This document shows positions 1-11,417 of a stretch of 64,000 bases of DNA, piece by piece. The stretch is from the NCBI GenBank assembly GCA_033557465.1, contig CM066033.1:231076109-231140108 (forward strand), written 5' to 3'. The notes under the pieces were generated by a model. That model searched no databases. It saw nothing but the letters and a program-made list of their open reading frames with translations, and had not been told where the DNA came from. The DNA comes from Ichthyophis bannanicus. Lineage: Eukaryota > Chordata > Amphibia > Gymnophiona > Ichthyophiidae. Each line of letters begins with the position of its first letter. Positions within the stretch are counted from its first letter, which is position 1. The position numbers and the translations under genes were made by a program.

Positions 1-118
1 CCCATAACATGCATTATTGCACAATAGTGCACACTATTTGCCCATAGCATGCATAATTAAGAGATAGGGAACACTATTTGCCCATAGCATGCATTACTGA
101 GAGAGAGGGTGCACTATT
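1..118. repeat. Tandem repeat, about 40 bp, three copies
   Basis: Three consecutive units of about 40 bp share the core cccatagcatgcat and end in cactattt, at roughly 1-39, 40-79 and 80-118. The array probably begins outside the window. No coding content. Confidence 0.8.
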
Positions 119-1254
119 AAGTGACAATGCATAATATTAATGACATTTCCCCTGAAAAGAAGTTAAACAAAAATCCCACAAACAACATAGGCAACTAACT
201 AAAACCTTTTGGCCTGCACACCCCTAATAAATATACAGAACACATCTTGGCTGATAAGGAAAATGCTGAACTTAAAATGGTATGTTTAAACATTGCATGG
301 CCAATTGGTTATGTGGCACCACATTGAAGATATAGAGGAGCTTATTAAAACATCATCTTCCATGCCTGGAACTGAAGCCTGAGCTGCCCCCATTACACAT
401 GCTGCATAACACTTGTGTTCCTGACAGTGCCCACATGGTGTTAATTTACCACAATGTCAAATAAACTTTCTCAGGAAGAAAATGCTGCAGGTGCTAAGGG
501 CCAGATGTAAGTTTCAGGTAGAACTACTACAACAAGGTGCAAAAAGTCTAAAAGTCAGCTTGCTAACACACTTTTGAAATAGCACATTCCCCTCCCTCTC
601 TCCGAAGGATTTAATTTCCAGTAATTTCAAAAAGGAGAAAAATCCACAGGACAAAACTGTACAAAGATAAAGGATTCCAAAAAAGTGTTATAGGACGTTT
701 GCCCCTTAGTGTTAAGTGCAAGAATCAGGTTAAAATCCCACATTGCTTTTTGCTCAAGGTTTTCATTGCATGATTTTGCAGTTGTGAAGATATTTTCCCT
801 TTTATAAACTACAGTAAATATCTAAGAAGTTTTCCCCATCCCTATTGGCAAAGCACGAGACTACTTTTCTACCTGCAAATTGGTAGCAAGCTTTCAAAGA
901 CTAACTATTCAGGAAAGTCCCTAAAGGTACATGAGTAATAAAGTACCCACATTGCTCCTACTATAGCTGCAGATGAGTTAGGTGAGGGGAACAGTGAGGG
1001 TAATTTTATAAAGTCTCATATGGTTAATGTGTTTTTCTGCATGTATTTCACACCTATTTTATAAAGTAAAGTATGCGCATACTCAGGGCTGGCCCCAGAG
1101 TTGGTTCAAGGTGTTGACACCATAGGCAAACCTCAAGTCTTATGTCCCACCCCACCCGGCTGTCAGAATCTATTGCCGTTCCTCATAAGATCTGCCCTAG
1201 ACAACTGCCTAGTTTGCCTGGTGGTTGGGTCAGCCCTTCATGTACTTTCCTTTA
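119..1254. other. No recognisable gene
   Basis: AT-rich DNA without a convincing reading frame. Short open frames near 1100-1390 overlap the CR1 tail that follows and do not look like host exons. The 1000-1080 stretch has twice-repeated ttttataaagt motifs that may be the edge of an old DNA element. Confidence 0.5.
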
Positions 1255-1422
1255 TATATCTCCCAGTGGAGGTGATAGAGATGAGGACAGCATCTATATT
1301 CAAAAAAGCATGGGACGAACACAAAAGATCTCTAAGGGAAAAAAGGGGACTGTTGTAGTGGTTGATATGGTCGAGCAGACTAGATAGGCCTTGTGGTCTT
1401 TTTCTGCTGTCATGTTTCTAAG
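1255..1422 (+). mobile_element. CR1 LINE 3' end
   Basis: This stretch closely matches the end of the CR1 copy at about 59600-59760. It encodes the last residues of the RT-protein C-terminus (a FKKAWD-like motif then RGLL), then a short 3' UTR reading cagactagataggcc and catgtttcta. A severely 5'-truncated copy. Confidence 0.8.
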
Positions 1423-2450
1423 TTGGTGGAAACACTCATTGACTCTAGGCATGAATAGTACACCACTAGCCCCATGGCTGGTAACACGTGCCCTCTCCTA
1501 GATTTGTCAAGTGCACGTGTGAATGACAGTATTTTATAACTTATGCTTGTACTTGTGCTCTCCGTCCAAACTCTGCCCTGGCACATGCCCACAGTGAAAG
1601 CACGTGCCATTAGGCTTATGTGCATACTTACGGCGACTGACTAAAGTTTATACAAAAAGACCCACTGAGCTCGTAGATCACTAAAATACTCTGATTCACA
1701 TCTGTAGATGGCACCTAACCTTTCACAGCGCTTGATAAAATGACCCCCAGTATGTATATTTGAATAGTCACTATATGAGTCTAACTCCTCCCCTCCCTCT
1801 ACCAAGTCATGCAGTTCCTCTGGTCATTTTTAACTAAATATTTAAATAATATAACTGTTTAATCATGCCAATGAAAATGGCTGTCCAAAGCGAATCAGAA
1901 TACGCTATTCCATTAACTTTGACATGAGATTTTTCCACTAGACTTACAGCTAGAGTTAGTAATGTTCATGCTATTGTATTAGTGCATGCTAATGACATTA
2001 ATGTGCATTATTTTACCGCAGTTGTCAGTTTATGCCTAGCATTAGCACACGGTAACATGGCAGTGCGCGTTAATAACTCTACCTGTTAACTGGTTATCTT
2101 TAACTGGGTTGTGCTAAATGTTGATGCTAGCTGGTTAAAAGACAACCATGATTGGGAATGTCTTAAATGTCTTTGACTCTTCCACAGATAACCAGTTACA
2201 TTTTAACTGAATAGGGCGAGAATGTTGAAGGTGCTAATTTGGTTAACACCTGAAGTTAATAGAACAAATTGCCTGAATTTTAATCCCCTAGGAAGCTAGA
2301 TTTAGCAGCCTAGCATGGGCAATTTTTAAAGATGTTGGGACAGCCTGAAAGGACAGAAGAAGGATATGGGGCTATGTGCAGAGACCCCTTGCAGGGTCTC
2401 ATTTGCGTAAGCCAGTAGGCGCTGAAAAGCGGGGCCGTGTGTGGAAAACT
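1423..2450. other. Unassigned DNA, possible old DNA-element pieces
   Basis: No coding signal. The part at 1960-2110 is rich in gcattaatgtgc-like words and 2090-2270 repeats gttaactggtta-type words, as in decayed palindromic DNA elements. I cannot assign a family. Confidence 0.4.
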
Positions 2451-2494
2451 GTTCATGGCTAGAGTAGGCCCTGTTCATGGCTAGAGTAGGCCCT
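2451..2494. repeat. Perfect 22-bp tandem duplication
   Basis: The 22-bp unit beginning gttcatggctagagtagg occurs twice back to back (2451-2472 and 2473-2494) with no mismatch, pointing to a recent slippage event. Confidence 0.85.
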
Positions 2495-2578
2495 GCAGAC
2501 AAGAAATGTAGATGCTTAAATTTGTAGCTAAGTGGAAGAGTAACGGTTTTGAAAACCAGGAGTCATGTGCTCAATATG

Positions 2579-2800
2579 GAGGAGGGGGCCTACTGATTAG
2601 AACTGTGGACTGTGAATGAGGAAAACCAGTCTTAAAATCCTGAATCTCTTACTGATGTTTCTTGTGATTGTTGGAAAATCATTCCACTCTCTTTTAACAC
2701 AGGTACTATGTTAGATTGTAAGCTCTCTGGGTAAGGCATCTATCTACTCTTCCTGAATTGTAACAAGCAGGACCGTACCTAGCCCTGTGCACTTATTTTG
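2579..2800 (+). mobile_element. Diverged tRNA-derived SINE copy
   Basis: The order of segments follows the better copies at 38551 and 46301: ggaggnggcctantg near the box A position, a box B-like region that has decayed, then the 'cactctcttttaacacaggtac' and 'agattgtaagctctctggg' middle part. Much more diverged than the other two copies, and it lacks a clear AAATAAA tail. Confidence 0.5.
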
Positions 2801-3543
2801 CCTACAAGGGAAATCTGGTCCTAAGCATTCCATGTCCTGTAGTCCATGAGAAGGTGCAAATCTAAAAGTTACAAACACAATTGCACAAATAATGGCAGAC
2901 GCCAAACACTGGTGTTAGTCATATTTTCCAAATCTTTTCATTGCTAGTTTCATATGTGTTTGAGGCAAAGCTAAAATACTTCCTGTAAAGCTAAATATTC
3001 ATTTCAAGTCTTTGTTCACATGAACTGTGCTAGAAAAGCACCACAGCCCAAGGTATTATTTAACCACTGAGACAATGGTAGCCCCCTGCTGCAATCCATT
3101 CAGGGGCAAAACCTTGAGTCAGTGTGAAATTAAATACATTACAGGCTAAGAGCTTAATGCATGTTATAGACAGTTGTTCAAGCACATCAAACTTCAGCTT
3201 CTAAGTGCTAACATTTGATCCCAAGGCAGGAAGCATGCCTCTAGAATTTAACTGGTACATCTGTACTGCCAGTAGGACAGAGAAAGTGTACGGTAGCAGT
3301 GCCTGTAGTTAAGATAGACAAGTGTTGAAAGGAAACAATCTTCAAATGATCCTGGATTTACAAAAGTCCTCAAACTGAAAGCCTGAATAGAGCGTCCAAG
3401 CACAGGAGGGTAAATTGAAGGCCCTGCATTTTACTGAGCATATTATACACTCATTTCCCTTACATAATTCATAGTATATACTAAAGTCCTGTTTTACTAA
3501 ACTTACGGGTTTAACATAGAATGAGAAAGGAGCCTTAGTGCAG
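2801..3543. other. No recognisable feature
   Basis: Low-complexity-free, non-coding DNA. The only longer open frame (minus, near 3342-3572) has no family resemblance and runs into the repeat that follows. Confidence 0.4.
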
Positions 3544-3660
3544 TGTTTCTCAAGCCTCTCCTGGGGGCACACCTAGCCAATCAGGTTTTCAGGAATTTCA
3601 CAATGAATATACTTGAGATAGATCTGCATATCAAAGAGGCAGTACATGCAACTCTTTTAT
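3544..3660 (+). repeat. Fragment of a dispersed repeat (left half)
   Basis: The stretch with 'caggttttcagga', 'cacaatgaatatacttgagatagatctgcat' and 'gaggcagtacatgca' is one half of a hairpin-like interspersed repeat. The opposite half is seen at about 10342-10430, and weaker copies at 30640-30690 and 31120-31290. I do not know its family name. Confidence 0.55.
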
Positions 3661-3850
3661 TATTTTTTTCCTCAAATTTCTAGTTTATTAAGTCAAGAAA
3701 AGAAATAATACAATAAATGGTAAGATCATCAAAGCGAAGAAAAGAAAATATAATAAAGAAGTACAATAATTATGTAAATAACACAAGTGACACCTGGGGA
3801 TCCAAAACAAAAAGGAAAAATGAACAAGACTGAAAGGATTACAATGATAG

Positions 3851-4140
3851 GCCCCTCCTCCCTCCCATTGCTTGCCTATGAGAAGCCAGCATCAACGGCT
3901 GAAATCGCAGCTTCGGGGGTGCTCAGGAGATCAGCGAAGAGACCGGAGCTGTGAGCAGGAGCCCCTCCTCCCTCCCATTGCCTGCCTATGAGAAGCCAGC
4001 ATCAACGACTGAAATCGCAGCTTCGGGGGCGCTCAGGAGATCAGCGAAGAGACCGGAGCTGTGAGCAGGAGCCCCTCCTCCCTCCCATTGCCTGCCTATG
4101 AGAAGCCAGCATCAATGGATGAAATCGCAGCTTCAGGGGC
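3851..4140 (+). repeat. 110-bp tandem monomers
   Basis: The unit beginning gcccctcctccctcccattg starts at 3851, 3961 and 4071, a period of exactly 110 bp with few differences; the third copy stops near 4135. GC-rich monomers in front of a LINE-like body look like a repeated 5' UTR promoter. Confidence 0.9.
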
Positions 4141-4452
4141 GCGCCCGCGCCTTGCGGGTCCGCGCCTGAGGGCCTCGCCAGAGGGCCCTTTGGCATGGCC
4201 CTTAGGCGTTGGTCCGTGGCGTTCATCCTGAAGTGAGCATTGAAATTGTGGACTGGATTGTCATATGCTCATATTATGGTAACCTGCTGTTCCTCTTCTT
4301 TTCTCTACCTATTCTTTTGACTGTTTCTGTCCTCTACTCTGTCCTATCTTACAAATGGCGTTCTTTTCGTATTTCCGCAAATGATATATTATTGTAAACC
4401 GCTCTAATGCTTCGGCCTGAGCGGTATATCAAATTTAAAATAAACAATAAAC
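3851..4452 (+). mobile_element. Short non-autonomous LINE derivative
   Basis: Two and a half 110-bp monomers are followed at about 4150-4210 by some 55 bp almost identical to the segment just upstream of the LINE start codon at 53160-53225 (reverse strand). About 170 bp later comes a LINE-type tail with 'gtaaaccgctctaatg', 'gagcggtatat' and aataaacaataaa. The element thus joins LINE 5' sequence directly to a LINE-like 3' end with no RT in between. It sits inside the minus-strand ORF1-only element. It probably relied on the machinery of a full-length relative (inference). Confidence 0.65.
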
Positions 4453-5227
4453 AAAGTTACTGATCCATTAGCCAGAAAAAACAAAAATAATATTTCCAGG
4501 AAACAAAACTTCCAAATTATATACAAACTCATCTTTATCTAAATCTGAGTCCTGTAAATGAAGCACTAAAAAAATCTGTTAACTGTTTGGGCTCAGTAAA
4601 AATATAAACTTTCCCCTGAAAGGTCACTCTATGTCTATAAAGATATTGAGGTGCAAAAAGAGCGTCTGACCCTAGAACCTGAGACCTAAGTGCAATGACG
4701 TTTTTCCTATAATTTTGAGTTCCCCATGCTAAATCAGGATAAATTTGAATAATTTGACCAAGAAATTTGCAATCACATTTAGGAAAAAAGATGTTAAATA
4801 ACCAGTCACGATTAGATTATATCAAAACAGAAACAATAAGAGTAGCAAATTCTAAACTTTCAGCTAATAAGGTTGAGCCATCATCCAAAACTGTCATCTC
4901 CCACTTCCCATCCCTATGGCTAACAAACCCCATAGATCCTTTCTCAGGGACAATCCTGACTGGCAAATACTATAGTAGGCAGACACAACAGGAGGGATAG
5001 CCAAGTATGGAACTTCGAAGGTCGGTCTCAAGTAATTGCAAAACATATCCTTTGGAATAATTGTTACTAACTTACCGAAATTAGGCAATTTTTCCTTCTA
5101 ACCAGATTTTCAATATTTTCCATGCATCGATTCATAGCCAGCTCAGCTTTAGCTATCTGAAGATGATTTTCTTGAACTGAAGAAACAAATAAGGGCAAAA
5201 AACACAGCTTTCGCAAAATTCAAAAGC

Positions 5228-6775
5228 TTGCAAACAGAAGAACACAGAAATGAATACAGGATCAAACTCAAGGAGACAAAAAGAGAAATAAGGATAGCAA
5301 AATCAAAGACAGAGAAAAAGATGGCTAAAGATGTTAAATGCGGCGACAAAACTTTCTTCAGGTATATTCGGGAGAGGAAGAAGATCAGAGGTGGAATTGC
5401 AGGACTCAGAAGTGCTGGAAACGGACTTGTGGAAAATGACATGGATAAAGCGAAATTACTAAGCAAATACTTCTGCTCTGTTTTTACTAAAGAAAATCCT
5501 GGAGAAGGACCACCTGTGACTCCCAAATATAAAAATGGGAATGAGGTAGATACCACACCATTCAGAGAGGATGAGGTTTTAGAACAACTTGAAAAACTGA
5601 AAGTGAACAAGGCCATGGGACCAGATGGGATACATCCCAGGATACTGAAAGAGCTCAGAGAGGTTCTTGCAGGGCCGTTAAAGGATGTTTTCAACAGATC
5701 CTTGGAAACAGGAGAGGTTCCTCAGGACTGGAGAATGGCTGACGTCGTACCTCTACACAAAAGTGGTGACAGGGAAGAAGTGTCAAACTACAGAGCCGTG
5801 AGCCTTACCTCGGTGGCGGGAAAAGTAATGGAGACGCTCCTGAAAGAGCGAATGGTGAACGTTCTCAAAACCAGTGGGTTAAAGGATCCGAGGCAACATG
5901 GTTTTACCGAGGGATGATCTTGCCAGGCAAATCTCATTGAGTTCTTTGACTGGGTGAACAGACAACTGGATCAAGGACATGCGATGGAAGTCATCTACTT
6001 GGATTTCAGTAAAGCCTTTGATACTGTCCCTCATAGGAGGCTTATCAATAAACTTAGTAGTTTGGGGATGGGTCCCAAGGTGGTAAACTGGATCAGAAAT
6101 TGGTTGACTGACAGACGACAGAAGGTGATGATAAATGGAGCTCACTCGGATGAAAGGAAGGTGATTAGCGGGGTGCCTCAGGGTTCGGTCCTAGGCCCGG
6201 CACTGCTCAATGCATTTGTGAGTGATATTGCTGAAGGACTGAATGGAAAAGTCTGTCTTTTTGCAGATGATACGAAAATTTGCAACAGAGTGGACTCCCC
6301 CGAGGGAGTGCTTAACATGAGGAGTGATCTGCAAAAGCTGGAGGAATGGTCTGATGCTTGGCAATTAAGATTTAATGCGAAGAAGTGCAGTGTCATGCAC
6401 TTGGGTAGCAGAAATCCAAGGGAAATGTACGCGTTAGGGGGCAAGAGGATGGTGTGCGCGGAGCAGGAGAAATACCTTGGTGTGATTATTTCTGTAGATC
6501 ATAAGGTGGCAAAACAGTACGACAAGGCAGTGGCAAAAGCCAGGAGGATGTTGGGCTGCATTCGAAGAGGAATTACCAGCAGAAAGGAAGGGGTACTAGT
6601 GCCACTGTATAAGTTTCTGGTGAGGGCTCACTTGGAATACTGTGTTCAGTTTTGGAGACCGTATCTTGCAAAGGATGTAAAAAGAATGGAAGCTATTCAG
6701 AGGAAGGCGACCAAAATGATTTGGAGCCTGCATCAGAAGCCTTATGAGGAGAGACTCGAAGACCTAAATATGTAA
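5228..6775 (+). pseudogene. CR1 reverse transcriptase, one internal stop
   Basis: This is the non-LTR RT, which copies the element's RNA at a nicked target. Visible blocks are KAMGPDGIHPRIL (fingers), VSNYRAVSLTSVAGK, HGFTEG, YLDFSKAFDTVPHRR (palm A), SGVPQGSVLGP (palm B), FADDTKI (catalytic palm C) and a C-terminal part with AHLEYCVQFWRPYL. A TGA at 5915-5917 replaces the arginine codon of the usual GRSC motif; the same frame then continues to a TAA at 6773-6775. The C-terminal tail goes on from 6776 in the same frame until a two-base loss near 6955 shifts it. Upstream codons from about 5192 also belong to the frame, so 5228 is only the first in-frame ATG. The catalytic residues are intact but the copy cannot be functional. 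Confidence 0.88.
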
Positions 6776-7189
6776 ACTTTGGAGGAGAGGAGGGATAGGG
6801 GAGATATGATTCAGACCTTTAAATACTTAAAGAGAAATAATGAACAAACAAACCTCTTCCAGAGATGGGGAAGCTGTAAATCTAGAGGGCATGACATGAA
6901 GCTGCAAGGTGGTAAATTGAAAGGCAATGTCAGGAAATACTTTTTTACTGAAAGGTGGTGGATGCTTGGAAAGCCCTCCCGATGGAGGTGGTGGGGACGA
7001 ACACAGTGACGGAATTCAAAGTGGCCTGGGACAGACACAGTGGATCACTTTACAGCAACAAGATTAAATCAAAATAAACTGAACCATCTAATTTCTCAAC
7101 AAATAGGGGTGTCCTACATGGAGCGATGGCGGGAGGAGTGGTGGGTTCACCCCTAAACAAACAAAGAAACAAAGACATGGGAAGGGGTG

Positions 7190-7372
7190 CACCTACTCCT
7201 GCCATGTTCCCTGTAAAATAGTTCTCTGTGTGCTGTGCTTTCCTGTCTAATCAATGTGTTTATACCTCAAAAATTTCCTGTCATGATTTGACAATTTCCA
7301 ATCTGTAATCAAACCGCTGCTGATCGCTGGAAGTAGCGGTATACAAATGTATACTAAATAAATAAATAAATA
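7190..7372 (+). mobile_element. L2-like LINE 3' tail inside CR1
   Basis: Reads 'catgttccctgtaaaatagtt', then 'aaaccgctgctgatcg', 'agcggtatacaaat' and aaataaataaataaat. This tail type recurs about ten times in the window. It splits the CR1 3' UTR, whose final 'gctgggcagactagatgaacc' resumes at about 7373. Confidence 0.7.
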
Positions 7373-8344
7373 TTGCTGGGCAGACTAGATGAACCATACT
7401 GGTCTTTATCTGCCGTCATTTACTATGTTACTATGTTACTAATGGATTCAAGTGCCATCACCTTACTTTCAAGTTGCTCCACTACTCTCTCACAATGTCA
7501 AATCCTCTCCTCAAATTTAACAACAGCATTGTACTGTAGTTCAATCTTTGCAAGCACAATTGACTCAAAGCATGCAAAAGCTTGTAATCTAAGATGAGCC
7601 AAGTTGTTTTGAAATGAGGAGGGCAAGCTTTGCAGGAAAGGAACCTGCAATGTAATTAACTTACGATCTTCAGCCTTAGAATAAAGTTCTCTGGTGACCT
7701 AGAATAAGCATCCGAATCAAAAACTACTTAGTAGAGTCCACAAAAATACTTGCAGTTTCTCAAGAAGATAAATGCTTTAATGACTCTGCATTAGGTGATG
7801 AAGATTTGCTCTGTGGAGTTGCTCGATGCAATGATTTTAAGTCTTGAGGGAAGAGGAGGGGGAATCTCCCTGAGAAGCAAAAGAAGACCTACCAGGTTCT
7901 CCAAAAGAATCAAATACATGTGAGAACTTGTCTTCCATTGAATGACTCACAGACACAGTAGAACGCGGCTCTCCTCTTTCACACAATTGGGTAGGCATGA
8001 GAAGTTCTTCGTCTGACTTGGAACATCCAGTCAACTCCACAACCGAAGCAGGGGAGCTCAATGCAAACTCCAATTCTGTGCTGTCTCTGGTATGCAAGAA
8101 CTTTGTTACCGGAACCATCTCAGGCTTGGGACCAAATTTAATCCAGGTGAGGAAGCCACCACAGCTCCAGTTACACCCGGGGATTTGGTGCTATCCCCCA
8201 GGAAATCCCATGTCACAAGAAATGGGAGAATTGAGGTCTGGCAAGTCTCCAGCAACTAAAGAGGTGACTTTTCTTTCCTTTTAGCCACTGATTTATAACA
8301 AAGTGAAAAAAAGAAGTGGATGGAAAGAGTAGCCCGTGGAAAAA

Positions 8345-10300
8345 GGTTTATAGTTTATGGTTTATTTAAACACTTGATATACTGCCTTTCTTGACCTCAG
8401 TTTACAATAAACATCAGAAATACAATAAATAGAAACTAGAAACGAATGCCAAAACTTTAATATGATATAAAGTAAGAAAGAGGGAGGAGGGAATTGGGAA
8501 GAGGGGGATCCTAAACAGACCCAATCTTAAAATCAAAGGCCAGCTGGAAAAGATGAGTTTTGAGGGCAGCTTTAAATTTTGAAAAGAAAGATTCCATACA
8601 TAGTAAGGAAGGGAGGGAATTCCAGAGATGAGGAGTTAGAAAAAAGAATGCAGTGTGATGGGTACTTTCAAGATTAGCCTGAGAAGGGGGAGGAATGAGC
8701 AAACAGCATGCACTGAACGTTGGACTCAAGACAGAGCATGGGGGATAAGGCGAGAATGAAGATACTTCGGGGAATCAGAGTGCCTGATCTTATGAGTGAG
8801 AGTAAGTAATGTGTATTGAGAATGGTATGCGATAGAGAGCCAGTGGGACTTGATGAGTAAAGGAGTAACATGGTCAAATCTTGAGGCATGAGGTAATAGT
8901 CATATGAAAATGTCTTGAATGGACTGTGGTCAATGAAGCTGATACTTCGGAAAACCCAAGTAAATAGTGTTGCAGTATTCCACTTTTGAAATTACCAAAG
9001 ATAGAAGCAATATAACTAAAGAAGATGAAGGGAGAACAGAATGAATGGAACAAATCTGGCCCAGGGTAAAGAAACAGCATTTCACTAAGGAGTTGATATG
9101 AAAATGAAAGCTAATTGTAGGATCTAAGGTGACACCAAGGTATCTCAGGGAAGACACCAAAGGGATATGGAAGGTATGGATGGTAGGTGATAGACCTGAG
9201 GAAGGGAAGGAACCCGACAGCCATAGAGCAGACACTCTTGTAGGATTAAATATTAAGTGATGAGCATGAAGCCAGGAAGAGACCGAGTCCAGACAAGAGT
9301 TCAAAATAGTAAGATCAGGTGACACTGCAGAAGTGTGAAAAAGCAGCAGGATACCATCTGCACAGAAATATGTGGAGATACCTTGCTACTGAATCAGAAG
9401 AACAAGAGGAGCCAAGAAAACATTGAACAGAAGAGGTGCCAATACCGAGCCTTGAGGTATGCCACAAGATAGAGGAAAGAGAGAAGAGGTGGATCCCTGA
9501 AACACGACAGAATAAGAGTGATCAGAAAGGAATGAATGAAACCATTGCAGCACAGTATCACCAAGTCCAATATCCACAAGATGAGAAAGGAGAAGGGAGT
9601 GATCAACCAAATCAAATGCACTTGAAAGATCCAAAGATATAGCCAGAGAAATGCCACCCTTTTCCCAGGAAACATGAACCTTGTTAAGAACAGAAAGAAG
9701 AATAGTTTCAGTACAATGAACCCATCTAAATCCAGATTGTCGAGGATGAAGATGATTGGATTTTTCCAGATGATTAGAGACCTGAAAAAAGACAAAGTTT
9801 TCTAAGATTTTAGAGAAGAATGTAAGATTAGAGACCGGACAAAAATTGGCATTAATGGAAGGATCTAGACTAGAATTTTTTGACAAGGGCCAACCAATTG
9901 CTAATTTCCAACAGCAAGGAAATGTACCAGAGGAGAGGCTAGAGTTAAAGAGAGTCAACATAAAAGGAAGAAGTGCCAAGGAAGGATCTAAAATCCAAGT
10001 TGATGGAATAGGGTCCTGCAGATTTGTAGTTTTTGTGGAAGTGGAAAGAACTTTGGAAAGGATTGCCATAGTGACAGGATTAAAATTTGTCCAGGTATGG
10101 GAAAAAGAGTAATCATGAGAGGAGGCTATATCCTTATCAGACAGAGATCTTTGGAAGAGAGAGAGATTAGTTAAGGGGAATTGAATAAAACCCCTCCGAA
10201 GTGTCTGAATCTTATCTGAGAAATACTGAATAAGTTGTTCAGGAGTAAGAGGAGACAGAGAAGGAGAAGGTGTCTTAGAAGATCGCAAGCTAGAGACCAA
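8345..10300 (-). mobile_element. L2 LINE, decayed RT
   Basis: The minus strand from about 10300 down encodes L2-type RT pieces: SLDLSSAFDLVDHSLLL (palm A), GIPQGSVLAPLLFN (palm B, near 9420) and, at 9325-8930, DLTILNSCLDSVSSWL and SLRYLGVTLDPTI. The catalytic box reads CADG near 9355 instead of YADD, so it is dead. The C-terminal part (LWNSLPSLL, FKAALKTHLF) lies at 8650-8530. A 3' end with 'gatatactgcc' and a reverse-strand aaataaac tail is at 8345-8410. At least two frameshifts and stops separate the pieces. Confidence 0.85.
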
Positions 10301-10304
10301 ACCA

Positions 10305-10440
10305 CAGGCTGTTGCTAAGGCACAGCCATTTTGTATCCACAGCCAGTGCATACAAATCTACCTCATGCACATTCATGTGGTTATCCTGAAAACCTGACTT
10401 GTCGAGTGTACCCTAAGGACCACTTCCCTAGTGGATAAAG
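10305..10440 (+). repeat. Fragment of a dispersed repeat (right half)
   Basis: 'catgcacattcatgtgg' followed by 'atcctgaaaacctgact' and 'ccctaaggaccac' is the reverse-complement counterpart of the half copy at 3544-3660. Together they suggest a hairpin-like interspersed element. Confidence 0.5.
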
Positions 10441-10539
10441 CCCTAAGAGGGTACATTCAATAAGGAAGCCCAGAACAGCTGTATCCCACGCTTTAAGAAA
10501 AGTGGAAGAAAGTCCAAAAAACTGCTACATGGTTTAAAG

Positions 10540-11417
10540 GTGAGGTCAGAGAGGCTGTTGTTGCCAAAAAAAGCATCTTTCAGGAAATGGAAAAAAGAGC
10601 CAAATGATGAAAACTGGAAACAGCACAAGCACTGGCAAGTTAAATCCAAGGCAATGATAAGGCAGGCAAAGGGAGAATTTGAGAAGAAGCTTGCTGTGGA
10701 AGCAAAAACACGTAATAAAGACTTTTTCAAGTACATTCGTAGCAAAAAACCCATGAGAGAGTCAGTTGATCCATTAAATGATAGAGGGGTTAAAGGGGCA
10801 CTAAGAGGCGACAAGGCGATAGCAGAGAGACTGAATTAATTCTTTGCTTCGGTCTTTACTGAGGAAGATGAAGGGATGTTACCCATGACTGAAGTGGTAT
10901 TTAAAGGTGCGGAAGAATTGAAGGAAATATTGATATATCTGGAAGATGTATTACAACTATTTGAAAAACTGAAGAGTAGCAAATCACCTGTACCGGATGA
11001 TATACCTCCAAGGGTGTTGAAAGAATTGAAATATGAGATTGCAGACCTGCTATTAGTAATCTGTGAACTATCATTAAAATCATCTGTAATACCTGAAGAT
11101 TGGAGGACGGCCAACGTAACTCCAATTTTTAAAAAGGGTTCCAGGGGTGATCCGGGAAACTACAGACCGGTGAGCCTGACGTCAGTACCGGGAAAAATGA
11201 TAGAAACCATCATAAAGAAAAAAATTGCTGAGCATGTAGATAGTCATGGTTTAATGGGAGACAGCCAACATGGCTTTAGACAAGGAAGATCTTGTCTTAC
11301 TAATCTGTTATGTTTTTTTGCAGGTGTGAATAAACAGGTAAACAAAGCTGAATCGGTTGATATAGTGTATTTGGACTTTCAGAAAGCCTTTGACAATGTT
11401 GCTTATCAGAGACTTTT
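10540..11417 (+). pseudogene. CR1 RT, N-terminal half
   Basis: This encodes the connector and fingers of a CR1 RT: SKAMIRQAKGEFEKKL, NKDFFKYIRSKK, VPDDIPPRVLKEL, WRTANVTPIFKKGS, YRPVSLTSVPGKMIE, HGFRQGRSCLTNL and YLDFQKAFDNV. A TAA at 10837-10839 and frame breaks interrupt it. At 11417 the coding sequence is cut by the PLE and resumes at 14742. Upstream coding sequence from about 10465 belongs to the same protein but in a damaged frame. Confidence 0.85.
11405..11417 (+). repeat. Target-site duplication of PLE, left copy
   Basis: The 13-bp word atcagagactttt here is repeated exactly at 14729-14741, immediately outside the PLE. Confidence 0.92.

Larger units (their letters stand above)
5190..7440 (+). 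mobile_element. CR1 LINE, 5'-truncated
   Basis: The copy starts abruptly near 5190 within the linker between endonuclease and RT and runs to the 3' octamer repeat (TTACTATG) at about 7420-7440, the hallmark CR1 end. It lies inside the minus-strand ORF1 of an L1/Tx1-like element, whose coding sequence continues on both sides. A short L2-like tail (about 7190-7372) is inserted in its 3' UTR. Confidence 0.88.
3661..8300 (-). mobile_element. ORF1-only L1/Tx1-like element, twice interrupted
   Basis: Read on the minus strand, 8290-7441 and 5190-4535 encode pieces of an L1/Tx1-type ORF1 protein: a coiled-coil stretch, the motif ENIENLVRRKN near 5100, and a C-terminal part with KFLGQIIQIYPDLAW and KVYIFTEPKQL near 4770-4590. 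The frame has several shifts and stops. After the ORF1 stop there is only a short 3' UTR, ending in an A-rich tail (T-rich on plus) near 3660-3672. No ORF2 with endonuclease or RT is found, so the copy resembles 'half-L1' elements. A CR1 (5190-7440) and a short LINE derivative (3851-4452) were inserted later. The 5' limit near 8300 is approximate. Confidence 0.6.
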
